From NCBI RefSeq assembly GCF_002556635.1, contig NZ_MWMO01000021.1, forward strand, positions 1-58,767: 58,767 bases of DNA. Direction: 5' to 3'. Shown piece by piece: positions 50,303 through 58,641 of this stretch. The stretch comes from Novosphingobium sp. PC22D. GTDB lineage: Bacteria; Pseudomonadota; Alphaproteobacteria; Sphingomonadales; Sphingomonadaceae. The stretch's first letter is position 1; each line of letters starts with the position of its first letter. Made by a program: the position numbers and the translations under genes. Under the pieces are notes generated by a model, which was given only the letters and a program-made list of their open reading frames with translations, had not been told where the DNA came from and made no database searches.

Positions 50303-51274
50303 CTATTCGGCGGCTTCCCTGGCGGCCTCGGCGAACTCCTTTTCGGCGAGGTAGCGCTCGGCGTCCAGCGCGGCCATGCAACCCACGCCCGCCGCCGTCA
50401 CGGCCTGGCGATAGGTGTGATCCATCACGTCTCCGCAAGCGAAGACGCCGGGGATCGCGGTGCGCGGCGTGCCCGGCTCGACGATCAGATAGCCCGAGGC
50501 GTCCATCTCGAGCTTGCCCTTGAACAGTTCGGTCGCGGGCGCGTGGCCGATCGCGACGAAGGCGCCGTCGGTCTCGATCTCGCTCTCCGCGCCGGTCTCG
50601 GTGTCGATCAGCGCCAGCGCGCGCAGCTCGCCGGTCGTGGAATCACCGACGAAGCGCTCGACCCGCTTGTTCCACAGGACCGAAATCTTGGGATTGGCCA
50701 TGAGCCGGTCCGCAAGGATCTTTTCAGAACGCAGCGAATCGCGGCGGTGGATCAGGGTCACGTCGTCCGAGTGATTGGTGAGGTAGAGCGCTTCCTCGAC
50801 CGCGGTGTTGCCGCCGCCGATCACCACGACCTTCTTGCCGCGATAGAAGAAGCCGTCGCAGGTGGCGCAGGCCGAGACGCCCTTGCCCGAAAGCTCCTGC
50901 TCGCCAGGCACGCCCAGCCACTTGGCCTGCGCGCCGGTCGCGATCACCAGCGTATCGCCTTCGTAGATGTCGCCGCCGTCGCCGATCGCGCGGAACTTGG
51001 GGCCCGACAGATCGACCTCGACGATCGTGTCCCACATCATCCGGGTGCCAACGTGCTCGGCCTGGGCCTGCATTTCCTGCATCAGCCACGGGCCCTGGAT
51101 CACGTCGCGGAAGCCGGGATAGTTCTCGACGTCGGTCGTGATGGTAAGCTGGCCGCCCGGCTGCAGACCCTGCACCACGATCGGTTCCATGCCCGCGCGC
51201 GCGCCATAGATCGCCGCGGTCAGCCCCGCCGGGCCAGAGCCGATGATGAGCATGCGGGTGGTATGTGTCGCCAT
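50303..51274 (-). CDS. trxB: Thioredoxin-disulfide reductase
   Basis: 323 aa. FAD motif IIGSGPAGLTAAIYGARAG at the N-terminus, redox CATC (Cys136 and Cys139), NADPH motif VVVIGGGNTAVEEALYL with HRRDSLRSEK, and the second FAD motif GVFACGDVMDHTYRQAVTAAGVGCMAA. Reduces thioredoxin with NADPH in the cytosol. The start at 51274 is preceded by GGAAGGAA. Confidence 0.97.
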   Translation of the reverse strand: MATHTTRMLIIGSGPAGLTAAIYGARAGMEPIVVQGLQPGGQLTITTDVENYPGFRDVIQGPWLMQEMQAQAEHVGTRMMWDTIVEVDLSGPKFRAIGDGGDIYEGDTLVIATGAQAKWLGVPGEQELSGKGVSACATCDGFFYRGKKVVVIGGGNTAVEEALYLTNHSDDVTLIHRRDSLRSEKILADRLMANPKISVLWNKRVERFVGDSTTGELRALALIDTETGAESEIETDGAFVAIGHAPATELFKGKLEMDASGYLIVEPGTPRTAIPGVFACGDVMDHTYRQAVTAAGVGCMAALDAERYLAEKEFAEAAREAAE

Positions 51275-51453
51275 TTTTCCAGTTCCTTCCGCGAGGCGAG
51301 ATAGAGCGCGCAGCCCCGTTTTGCCAAGTCGAACGCGCCGATGGAATTTATTCGTTCCCGAAAACGAGGCCTTGAGCGGCAATCTTCGCTCCCGCGCGCG
51401 CGCGATCAAGCGGCGGATTGAACTTTGCGCCGGGCGGGTGCAGGTGCGGGGCC

Positions 51454-52323
51454 ATGAAAGACCTCGCCGGACCGACCTCGAACCGCTTCGTCTCGCAGCG
51501 GCTCAACCTCCATTACGTCGACTGGGGCAATACCGACGCGCCGCCACTGATCCTCCAGCACGGCGGGCGCGATCATTGCCGGAGCTGGGACTGGGTCGCC
51601 GACGAGCTGCGCCGCGACTGGCACGTGATCGCCCCCGACCTGCGCGGCCACGGCGACAGCCAGTGGTCGCCCGAGGGCCATTACGGCATGGACGCCTTCG
51701 TCTATGACTTCGCCCAGCTCGTGCACACGCTCGGCTACGAGCAGGTGACGATCGTATCGCACTCGCTAGGCGGCAACATCGCGACGCGCTTTACCGGGCT
51801 CTATCCCGACAAGGTCGCCAAGCTGGTGAACATCGAGGGACTTGGGCCGCCGCAGGATCATCCGATGCAGGCGGGTCCGACGGCGGACCGCCTGCGCGAA
51901 TGGATCGCGGGCAAGCGCGCCGCTTCGGGGCGCGTGCCGCGCCGTTACGACACGCTGCGCGCCGCCTACGAGCGGATGAAGGCGGAAAATAGCTTCCTCA
52001 CCGACGAGCAGGCGCGCCACCTCACCATTCATGGCGCCAGCCGCAACGAGGACGGCACCTGGGCGTGGAAGTTCGACAACTACCTCAACGTCTGGAACGC
52101 GACCGACATTCCCTACGAGGAGAAGACCGCGCTGTGGCGCGATATCGCCTGCCCGGTGCTGCTCCTGTGGGGCAAGGACAGCTTCGCCGCGAGCCCGGCG
52201 GGTGACGGCCGGCTCGACAACTTTCGCGATGCCACGCTGATCGAGTACGAAGGCGCCGGGCACTGGCTGCACCACGACCAGTTCGACCGCTTCATGACCG
52301 ACGTAAGGGCTTTCCTGAGCTGA
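51454..52323 (+). CDS. Alpha/beta-hydrolase
   Basis: 289 aa from ATG 51454. ILQHGGRDHCRSWDWVADEL (oxyanion loop), PDLRGHGDS, SHSLGG (nucleophile Ser104), LLWGKDSF (Asp) and GAGHWLHHDQ (His) complete the triad. No signal peptide. A broad family of esterases and C-C hydrolases; substrate not assigned. It is divergent from trxB across 179 nt and convergent with the phosphatase. Confidence 0.88.
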   Translation: MKDLAGPTSNRFVSQRLNLHYVDWGNTDAPPLILQHGGRDHCRSWDWVADELRRDWHVIAPDLRGHGDSQWSPEGHYGMDAFVYDFAQLVHTLGYEQVTIVSHSLGGNIATRFTGLYPDKVAKLVNIEGLGPPQDHPMQAGPTADRLREWIAGKRAASGRVPRRYDTLRAAYERMKAENSFLTDEQARHLTIHGASRNEDGTWAWKFDNYLNVWNATDIPYEEKTALWRDIACPVLLLWGKDSFAASPAGDGRLDNFRDATLIEYEGAGHWLHHDQFDRFMTDVRAFLS

Positions 52324-52393
52324 GATCGCGCCGATTCGCTCGGCACGGACGTGGCGAGCCGGCCACGCGGTTCGCGTCGTTGGGGCCCGGAGG

Positions 52394-53191
52394 TCAACTC
52401 TCGACGAGCGCTTCTCGCAACCGTTCGCGGCGAGCCGCGCCGAACCCGAGGCCGGCTTCCAGGAAGGCATCGGTCGAACCATGCCGCTCCTCGATCGCGG
52501 CGAAGGCCGCTTCGAGATATTGCGGTTCCACGCCCATAAGCACGCGCATCGCCGCTTCGTCGGCATCGGGCGAGATTGCCCGAATCGTCTCCATCCCCGC
52601 CGCCACGCGCGCTTCGGAATTGCCGGCCGTGTTGGTCAGCATGAAGTCCTCGAAGATATCGTCGCGATGCACCCCCGCGGCGAGCTGGACGATCGCGACC
52701 GCGATGCCTGTCCGGTCCTTCCCCGCCATGCAGTTCACCAGCGAGGGGCCGCGATCTTCGGACAGTTCGACAAGGTGCTTGCCGACCATCGCCTGTAGCT
52801 CGGGCCGGAAGGCGATGACGCCGTAGACCTCGACGATGCGGCGCCGCACCGATTCGGGGCCCTCGCCGCCAAGGCCCTTCGCCGAATCGATATGCGGCGC
52901 GTGCCGCTCGCCTGGGTCCTGTGCGTGGTGGATCGTCGCCGAAAAGCCCGCCGGACGGCGGCAGGGATGGCTCGCGCGCTCGCGATCGGTCCTCAGATCG
53001 AACACCGAACTCAGACCGAGCGCGTCGATCGCCGCGAGGTCCGCCTCGCTCGCCTTGCTGTGCTGGCCAGAGCGCCACAGGATGCCGCGCCGCAACCGGC
53101 CGCCGCCGGCGACCCGATAGCCGCCGAAATCGCGAAAGTTGTGCACGCCTTCCAGCTCGATGACGCGCGAAGAGGGTTCGGTATGGGTCAT
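52394..53191 (-). CDS. Tyrosine-protein phosphatase (Y_phosphatase3, MptpB-like)
   Basis: 265 aa. The N-terminal GVHNFRDFGGY and FDLRTDRER motifs and the P-loop CMAGKDRTG (Cys154, Arg160 of C-x5-R) define the family. The residue before Cys is Asn153 where His is usual. It would remove phosphate from phosphotyrosine or phosphoinositide-like substrates. It shares a 71-nt divergent region with the emrA homologue; any link with the tyrosine kinase of the XrtA locus is only a guess. Confidence 0.88.
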   Translation of the reverse strand: MTHTEPSSRVIELEGVHNFRDFGGYRVAGGGRLRRGILWRSGQHSKASEADLAAIDALGLSSVFDLRTDRERASHPCRRPAGFSATIHHAQDPGERHAPHIDSAKGLGGEGPESVRRRIVEVYGVIAFRPELQAMVGKHLVELSEDRGPSLVNCMAGKDRTGIAVAIVQLAAGVHRDDIFEDFMLTNTAGNSEARVAAGMETIRAISPDADEAAMRVLMGVEPQYLEAAFAAIEERHGSTDAFLEAGLGFGAARRERLREALVES

Positions 53192-53227
53192 TCCAGGCTT
53201 TCCTATTGCCGATAGTAGCCATGCTTA

Positions 53228-53242
53228 GTATCGGCGTGATAC
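53228..53242. promoter_or_regulatory. Inverted repeats between the phosphatase and emrA genes, candidate operator
   Basis: GTATC-GGCGT-GATAC at 53228-53242 is a 15-bp inverted repeat 20 nt before the emrA ATG. It overlaps a longer pair, GCCGATA (53208-53214) and TATCGGC (53229-53235), whose centres are 21 bp apart. No regulator gene for the efflux operon is next to it. Confidence 0.5.
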
Positions 53243-53262
53243 AAAGTTTTGCAGGAAGCTTG

Positions 53263-54369
53263 ATGAACGCCGAAAGCCCGATCAAGGCCGAAACCGCACG
53301 ATCCTCGCGGATCACCGCCCAGCGGAGACGCATTCGCCTCGTGCTGATGATCGGCGGCCCGGCGCTCGTGATCGCCGTCGCGCTCTATTTCTACCTCACG
53401 GGCGGACGCATCGAATCGACCGACAATGCCTCGCTCCAGACCGGGATGGTCGCGATCAGCCCCAATGTCGCCGGTACGGTCGTCGAGATCGCGGTCGAGG
53501 AAAACCAGCGGGTGAAGCGGGGCGACCTGCTGTTCCGCATCAAGGCCGATACGCTGCGCAACGAAGTCGCGCTCGCCGAGGCCGAACTGGTCGAAGCACG
53601 CAGCGACGTGGCCTCGCTCGAAGCCGACTACAAGGAAGCGCAGTCGCAGATCAGCGCGGCGCGGGCGCGCTACGATCTTGCCCGCAACGACGCGAAGCGC
53701 CAGCGTTCGCTGCTCGATGAGGGCATCGCCAGCCGCGCCCAGTACGACGCGGCGCAGACCGAAGTGCGCACTGCGCGCGATGCGATCGCCGCCGCGCAGG
53801 CGAAGGCCGAGGGCCTGCGCGCGCAGCTCGCCAAGATGGCCGGCGGCGGGATCGACGCGGAACCCGGCGTGCGCGCCGCGGCGGCGCGGCTCGCGCAGGC
53901 AAAGATCAAGCTTGGCGACGCCGAGGTGCGCGCGCCCAAGGACGGCATCGTCACGCGCGTCAACCAGTTGCAGGTCGGCAGCTATGTCTCGCCGGGCAAG
54001 CCCGTTTTCATGCTCACCGGCCTGCGGTTCTGGGTCCAGGCCAATTTCAAGGAAGACCAGCTTCGCTACATGCGCGTCGGCCAGCCCGCCGAGGTCAAGG
54101 TGGACGCCTTCCCCGACCACGTCCTCAAGGGGCGGGTCGAAAGCTTCAGTCCGGGCACCGGATCGAGCTTCTCGGTGCTTCCGGCCGAGAACGCCACCGG
54201 CAACTGGGTCAAGGTAGTCCAGCGCCTGCCGGTCCAGATCGCCATCGCGGAGGTTCCGTCCGGCCTGCCGATGAGCGCGGGCCTATCCGCGCAAGTCGAA
54301 GTCGACACCGGTCACGAGCGTCACTTGTTCGGGCCCGACACGGTCGCAGCCGCGCCGGCGGGGAAATGA
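53263..54369 (+). CDS. emrA: HlyD/EmrA family membrane fusion protein
   Basis: 368 aa from ATG 53263 (AGGAAG upstream). One N-terminal membrane helix (about 24-46) precedes the lipoyl/beta-barrel halves: STDNASLQTGMVAISPNVAGTVVEIAVEENQRVKRGDLLFRI is the EmrA first half, a long coiled coil spans about 100-190, and VRAPKDGIVTRVNQLQVGSYVSPGKPVFMLTG closes the lipoyl domain. Bridges the EmrB pump and the outer-membrane channel encoded downstream. Confidence 0.94.
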   Translation: MNAESPIKAETARSSRITAQRRRIRLVLMIGGPALVIAVALYFYLTGGRIESTDNASLQTGMVAISPNVAGTVVEIAVEENQRVKRGDLLFRIKADTLRNEVALAEAELVEARSDVASLEADYKEAQSQISAARARYDLARNDAKRQRSLLDEGIASRAQYDAAQTEVRTARDAIAAAQAKAEGLRAQLAKMAGGGIDAEPGVRAAAARLAQAKIKLGDAEVRAPKDGIVTRVNQLQVGSYVSPGKPVFMLTGLRFWVQANFKEDQLRYMRVGQPAEVKVDAFPDHVLKGRVESFSPGTGSSFSVLPAENATGNWVKVVQRLPVQIAIAEVPSGLPMSAGLSAQVEVDTGHERHLFGPDTVAAAPAGK

Positions 54370-54416
54370 CCCGCGCCGTCGCGGCGGCGGCACCGGGCTG
54401 AGCAAGACCTGGCAAC

Positions 54417-55943
54417 GTGAGCGAATACCCCACCCCCCTGCGCCGGTTCCTGATCACCGTCCCGTCGATGCTCGCGTCGATGATGGTCGCGGTGGACATC
54501 ACCATCGCCAACGTCGCGCTGCCGCATATGCAAGCGAGCCTCTCGGCCTCGCAGGAACAGGTCCTGTGGGTGCTGACGTCCTATCTCGTCGCCGGCGCGA
54601 TCGCGACCCCGCTCAGCGGCTGGCTCGCCGGGCGCTTCGGCCGCAAGCTGGTGATGGTGGTCTCGGTCGGCGGCTTCACCCTGGCCTCGGCACTGTGCGG
54701 CATGGCGACGGACCTGCAGACGATCGTGCTGGCGCGCTTCCTCCAGGGCTCGTGTGGCGCGGCGCTGATCCCGCTGAGCCAGGCCATCCTGCTCGACATC
54801 AACCCGCCCGAGGAACATGCCAAGGCCATGGCGATCTTCGCGCTCGGCTCGATGGCGGGCCCGGTCATCGGCCCGACGCTCGGCGGCTATCTCACCGATG
54901 CGCTCTCGTGGCGCTGGGTGTTCTTCATCAACCTGCCGTTCGGCGTCCTCTCGTTTCTCGGCATGCTGGTGTTCCTGCCCTCGAGCGACGAGACGAGTTC
55001 GAGCAAGTTCGACATGTTCGGCTTCGCTACGATCTCGATCGCGCTGGCCGCTTTCCAGCTCATGCTCGATCGCGGCGAGCATCTCGACTGGTTCGATTCG
55101 CTCGAAATACAGCTCTATGCCCTCGTCGCCGGGATCTGCTTCTACCTGACGCTCGTGCACATGTTCACCGCCAAGGACACCTTCATCCGGCCCGAGCTGT
55201 TCAAGGACCGCAACTTCGCGATCGGCTCGATTTTCAGCATGCTGATCGGGGTCGTCGCCTTCGCCACGATCCCGATGGTCGTGGTCATGACGCAAACGCT
55301 TCTCGGCTACTCTGCCTTCCACACTGGCCTCGTCGGCTTGCCCCGCGCGATCGGGACGCTGGTTTCAATGCTGCTCGTGACCCGGCTGGTCAGCTACGTC
55401 GACATCCGCATGATCCTGATCGCCGGTCTCGCCATCACCGGATACAGCATGCTGATGTATTCGCGGATGGACCTCTACGTCGACGAGTGGGGCCTTCTGG
55501 TGGCCGGCTTCGTCCAAGGTGTCGGCGGCGGGCTGATGTTCGTGCCGCTGTCGGTGATCGTCTTCTCGACGCTGCCGCAGCGCCTGCGCAACGAGGGCGC
55601 GGCGATGTACTCGCTCACCCGCAATGTCGGCAACGCCATCGGCATTTCGGCGCTGCAGTTCTTCTATGTCCACTATGCCGCGAACTCGCGGCAGCGCCTC
55701 GTCGAGGCGGTGCGGCCGGACAATCCGGCGATCGGCTACGCGATGCCCGATTTCGACTTCAACTCGGTCGAGGCGCTCGCGAGAATGAACGCCGAGATCG
55801 CGAGGCAATCGGCGATGGTGGGAGACGTCAGGATCTACCACCTCGTGTTTCTGATCGCCCTCGCCATGCTGCCGCTGATCCTGCTCATGCGGACCAGGAA
55901 AGGCGGTGCGGTGAACGAACCGCCCATGCACCTTGGGGAATGA
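54417..55943 (+). CDS. emrB: DHA2 family MFS efflux permease EmrB
   Basis: 508 aa from GTG 54417, with a weak ribosome site. 14 membrane segments; VAVDITIANVALPHMQASLSASQEQVLWVLTSYLVAGAIATPLSGWLAGRFGRK and GPVIGPTLGGYLTD are DHA2 motifs D1, A and C. Proton-driven exporter working with EmrA and the NodT-family channel. It is closely similar to the transporter at 25032 across its length (for example both have WRWVFFIN and RPDNPxxG), so the two are recent or conserved paralogues. Confidence 0.94.
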   Translation: MSEYPTPLRRFLITVPSMLASMMVAVDITIANVALPHMQASLSASQEQVLWVLTSYLVAGAIATPLSGWLAGRFGRKLVMVVSVGGFTLASALCGMATDLQTIVLARFLQGSCGAALIPLSQAILLDINPPEEHAKAMAIFALGSMAGPVIGPTLGGYLTDALSWRWVFFINLPFGVLSFLGMLVFLPSSDETSSSKFDMFGFATISIALAAFQLMLDRGEHLDWFDSLEIQLYALVAGICFYLTLVHMFTAKDTFIRPELFKDRNFAIGSIFSMLIGVVAFATIPMVVVMTQTLLGYSAFHTGLVGLPRAIGTLVSMLLVTRLVSYVDIRMILIAGLAITGYSMLMYSRMDLYVDEWGLLVAGFVQGVGGGLMFVPLSVIVFSTLPQRLRNEGAAMYSLTRNVGNAIGISALQFFYVHYAANSRQRLVEAVRPDNPAIGYAMPDFDFNSVEALARMNAEIARQSAMVGDVRIYHLVFLIALAMLPLILLMRTRKGGAVNEPPMHLGE

Positions 55944-55947
55944 CGCG

Positions 55948-57396
55948 ATGAACAAGTCTCTGCCGCTCCTGCTCGCGATCGCCGCGACTGGCTGCACGAT
56001 GGGTCCCGATTTCGAGCGGCCGGCCGCGCCGCCGCCGCAGTCGGGCTATGCCAGCGACGGCGGCACGCGCGCGGTGCTCGGCGAAGGGCCCGAGGCGGAG
56101 TGGTGGCGGGCGTTCGGTTCGCCTCGGCTCGACGATCTGGTCGCACGGGCGATCGCGGGCAACCACAGCCTCGCCGCCAGCCGCGCCACGCTCGCGAAGG
56201 CGCGCGAGCGCATCGCCGCGGTGTCTGGCCGGCGCCTGCCACAAGTCACCGCCGACGCGCGCGGCGAGTACCAGAAGTTCAACCTTCAGGCCTTCGGGCT
56301 TGGCGACCGCTTCGGCAGCGGCGGCATCGGCAATCCCGAATTCGACCTCTACACCGTCGGCGCGGGCGTGACTTACGATCTCGACCTGTTCGGCCGCAAC
56401 CGCCGCGCGCTCGAACAGGCCGCGGCCGAAGCGCAAGCGCAGATGCGCGAAACGCAGACCGCGCATCTCGTGATCGCCGGCCGCGTCGTGGCGCAAGTCC
56501 TCGCCATCGCCGCGCTCAATGACCGTATCGCGACCGAGCGCAAGCTCATCGCCGAGGACGAGCGCAACGTTTCGCTCACCGAATCGCGACGCAGGGCGGG
56601 CGACGGGACCACGGTCGAAGTGCTGACCGCGCAGGGCCAGCTCGAGAGCGACCGCGCCGGAATTCCCGCGCTCGAATGGCAACTCGCCGAAGCGCGCGCG
56701 ATGCTGGCGGTGCTGCTCGGGATTTCACCCGCCGAACTCGGCGATACCGGATTCTCGCTTGCGGACTTCACGCTTCCCGCCCGCATTCCGGTGGCCGTCC
56801 CCTCCGAACTCGTGCGCAAGCGTCCCGACATTCTCGAGGCCGAGGCGCGTCTCCATGCCGCCACAGCGGCGATCGGCGTGGCGACGGCGGAACTCTATCC
56901 CGACGTGACGCTTGGCGCGTCTGTCACGCAATCGACCTCGGAAGCCGAGAAGGTCTTCGACACCAAGTACAATGCCTTCGATCTGTTCGCGGGCCTCACC
57001 GCGCCGATCTTCGATGGCGGAACGCGGCGCGCGGAGAAGCGCGGCGCCGAGGCCGAAGCGCGCGCGATCGCGGCGCAGTACCGGCAAGTTGTGGTCGAAG
57101 CCTTCGGACAAGTCTCGACGCTGCTCTCCGCGCTCGAGAGCGACAGCCGGGAACTCGCCGCGCGCAAGCGCTCGCAGGACGTCGCGGCGCGCTCGCTGCA
57201 CTTGTCGCGGCGCAGCTTCGAGGTCGGGTACAGCGGCATTCTGCAGGTGGTCGATGCCAGCCGAACCTCGCAACGCGCCGAACTGGCGCTGATCGAGACG
57301 CGTACCCGGCAATACCAGAATGTCGCGCGGCTCTACGTCGCCACGGCGGGCGGCTGGTCATTGGAAGAGGACGGCTTGCCGGGCACCGGCGGCTAG
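55948..57396 (+). CDS. NodT family outer-membrane efflux lipoprotein (TolC-like)
   Basis: 482 aa from ATG 55948 (GGGGA upstream; the in-frame TTG at 55933 is rejected). The lipobox is ATGC with MGPDFERP after it, the standard NodT opening. AEWWRAFGSPRLDDLVARAIAGNHSLAASRATLAKARERI and FDLYTVGAGVTYDLDLFGRNRR, then SELVRKRPDILEAEARLHAATAAIGVATAELYPDVTLGAS, are the two repeated halves. Forms the trimeric outer-membrane channel of the EmrAB pump. Confidence 0.95.
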   Translation: MNKSLPLLLAIAATGCTMGPDFERPAAPPPQSGYASDGGTRAVLGEGPEAEWWRAFGSPRLDDLVARAIAGNHSLAASRATLAKARERIAAVSGRRLPQVTADARGEYQKFNLQAFGLGDRFGSGGIGNPEFDLYTVGAGVTYDLDLFGRNRRALEQAAAEAQAQMRETQTAHLVIAGRVVAQVLAIAALNDRIATERKLIAEDERNVSLTESRRRAGDGTTVEVLTAQGQLESDRAGIPALEWQLAEARAMLAVLLGISPAELGDTGFSLADFTLPARIPVAVPSELVRKRPDILEAEARLHAATAAIGVATAELYPDVTLGASVTQSTSEAEKVFDTKYNAFDLFAGLTAPIFDGGTRRAEKRGAEAEARAIAAQYRQVVVEAFGQVSTLLSALESDSRELAARKRSQDVAARSLHLSRRSFEVGYSGILQVVDASRTSQRAELALIETRTRQYQNVARLYVATAGGWSLEEDGLPGTGG

Positions 57397-57575
57397 CCGG
57401 CGCGCTCGAGCGGGGCGGCGCTGTGCGTTTCCCCCGCGATGGCGGTGTCTTCGCTGGCGAAGGGGGCGAGGAAAATCGCGATGAAGGCCGCGAGCAGCGC
57501 GACGACCGCAGGCATGACAAAGCAGGTGGCACCGCTCCGGCAATGATCCTGGATGTGGTCGCTATCGTGCTTCAT
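57393..57575 (-). CDS. Small hypothetical membrane protein
   Basis: 60 aa from ATG 57575, no strong ribosome site. The N-terminus is polar and His/Asp/Cys-bearing (KHDSDHIQDHCRSGATC), followed by one hydrophobic segment (PAVVALLAAFIAIFLAPF) and a polar tail. It overlaps the end of the NodT gene by 4 nt, converging. An alternative is chance: the frame lies in GC-rich DNA. Confidence 0.4.
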   Translation of the reverse strand: MKHDSDHIQDHCRSGATCFVMPAVVALLAAFIAIFLAPFASEDTAIAGETHSAAPLERAG

Positions 57576-57689
57576 GACGCATATAACCCACGCAAATGCG
57601 CGCGGTTGCATGAGTCAGCGCGATTCCAGCACGTTACGGCGATCGCGAGGTGGCGTAAGCCTCGGTCGACGCCATAGGCGGACTGGAGG

Positions 57690-57887
57690 TCAGACGAAGA
57701 GCGCCAGCGCGATCACGACCCATACACCGAGGCTGAGGCCCACGGCAATCACCAGTCCGGCGGCGGAACGCGGCTCATGCAGTTCTTCTGCCTGCATTTG
57801 CCAGATTCGCGGCTTTGCGTCGCTTGATAGCGGACCGGAATCGCGTGCGCCGCCTGCGAGGCGCATAAGTTCGGGGGTAGCTTCCAT
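57690..57887 (-). CDS. Small hypothetical membrane protein
   Basis: 65 aa from ATG 57887, which has GGGAGAGGAA 6-7 nt upstream. The N-terminal 40 residues are polar (MEATPELMRLAGG, then DSGPLSSDAKPRIWQMQAEELHEP), followed by one C-terminal membrane helix (AAGLVIAVGLSLGVWVVIALALFV). The C-terminal helix lacks the PEP motif and basic tail, so it is not a PEP-CTERM protein. Unknown function. Confidence 0.6.
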   Translation of the reverse strand: MEATPELMRLAGGARDSGPLSSDAKPRIWQMQAEELHEPRSAAGLVIAVGLSLGVWVVIALALFV

Positions 57888-58392
57888 ATTATTTTCCTCT
57901 CCCGGAGAACCGCCCATCTCGGGCGCGATCCTTCCAGAAAAACATCACCGGACACCAAGACTGAAACCCGCGTGTCTGCTCCGGCTTCGACGATGGTTTA
58001 TGCTTACCAGAATCCTCCCGACAATCAACGTTTCCGGGCCTTTGCGCGACTTTCGTCTAAGGCCAGGGCGCGCGCGTACGCTTGCGCCAAAGCGATTGTG
58101 TCCTGCAGCAAAAAGTCTGCACGGCTAATTCCGAAGTGTTGCAAGGGCATGATAGGTGGAATCGAGATTTGCGGCCGAGGCTTCTTCGCAACTGCATAAG
58201 ACGAGTTGACAAGGGATTTCTTGTCATAAAACCGTAATATCGGCGGCTAGGTCGACTACCGATGCATCGCCTGTGGACAATCGCGTGGAAAACCCGTTCT
58301 CCGATTCGCGCCGACTTTGACTCTGCCGCCACAGGTAAAGTACTTGCATCCCGTCTTTTCGGTAGGCCGCTCTTTCCAGTACGGAGGCTCGC
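57888..58392. other. 505-nt region with no supported gene; promoter-like sites near its right end
   Basis: Nothing convincing in 57888-58200. At 58206-58226 lies TTGACA within an inverted repeat, followed by AT-rich TAATAT at 58235-58240; TGTGGACAA at 58272-58280 is one mismatch from a DnaA box. A small gene starts at 58393. Confidence 0.5.
58207..58226. promoter_or_regulatory. Inverted repeat containing a -35-like hexamer
   Basis: TGACAAG - GGATTT - CTTGTCA, perfect 7-bp arms. TTGACA at 58206-58211 is a consensus -35 but TAATAT follows at 23 nt, too far for a normal -10, so the promoter is only tentative. Confidence 0.4.
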
Positions 58393-58569
58393 GTGCGCAA
58401 GGGACTCTTTCGAACCGAACTCCCTGGAATTGGTGAATGCGCCCGGGTCGACATGTCGGCAGGCGATGCCGCGCCCTACCTCGAACGAAAGATGTACGAG
58501 ATGCTGGGGTTTCGGCCTGCGTTCGAGAGCCTTCCCGAGCGCGCCGTCACGCTGCAACCGCAGGGCTGA
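58393..58569 (+). CDS. Small hypothetical protein (58 aa, GTG start)
   Basis: GTG 58393 with GGAGG 5-6 nt before it. The protein is MRKGLFRTELPG... with YLERKMYEMLGFRPAFESLP near its middle, and ends LQPQG. The amphipathic, charged composition and the ribosome site make it look like a real small gene. I do not recognise the family. It is read toward the convergent acyl-CoA dehydrogenase. Confidence 0.5.
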   Translation: MRKGLFRTELPGIGECARVDMSAGDAAPYLERKMYEMLGFRPAFESLPERAVTLQPQG

Positions 58570-58641
58570 GGCGCGCGCCGACCCGCTGGCCAGTCAGCGA
58601 CGGATAGACGCGGCCCCTGGCGCTGGCCCGGACTGCCGATC

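Noticed and set aside
52350..52367. CGTGGC-GAGCCG-GCCACG stem between the hydrolase and phosphatase genes
   Set aside because: A 6-bp GC stem with no T run; such stems are common in this GC-rich DNA.
57690..57887. Possible PEP-CTERM substrate for the exosortase
   Set aside because: Has a C-terminal helix but no PEP motif before it and no basic residues after it.
58272..58280. Single DnaA-box-like TGTGGACAA, possible origin
   Set aside because: Only one copy, one mismatch, no AT-rich unwinding element or dnaA-type neighbours.
58057..58557. 166-codon minus-strand open frame near the right edge
   Set aside because: Covers the promoter-like region and is antisense to the better supported GTG gene at 58393; composition not coding-like.
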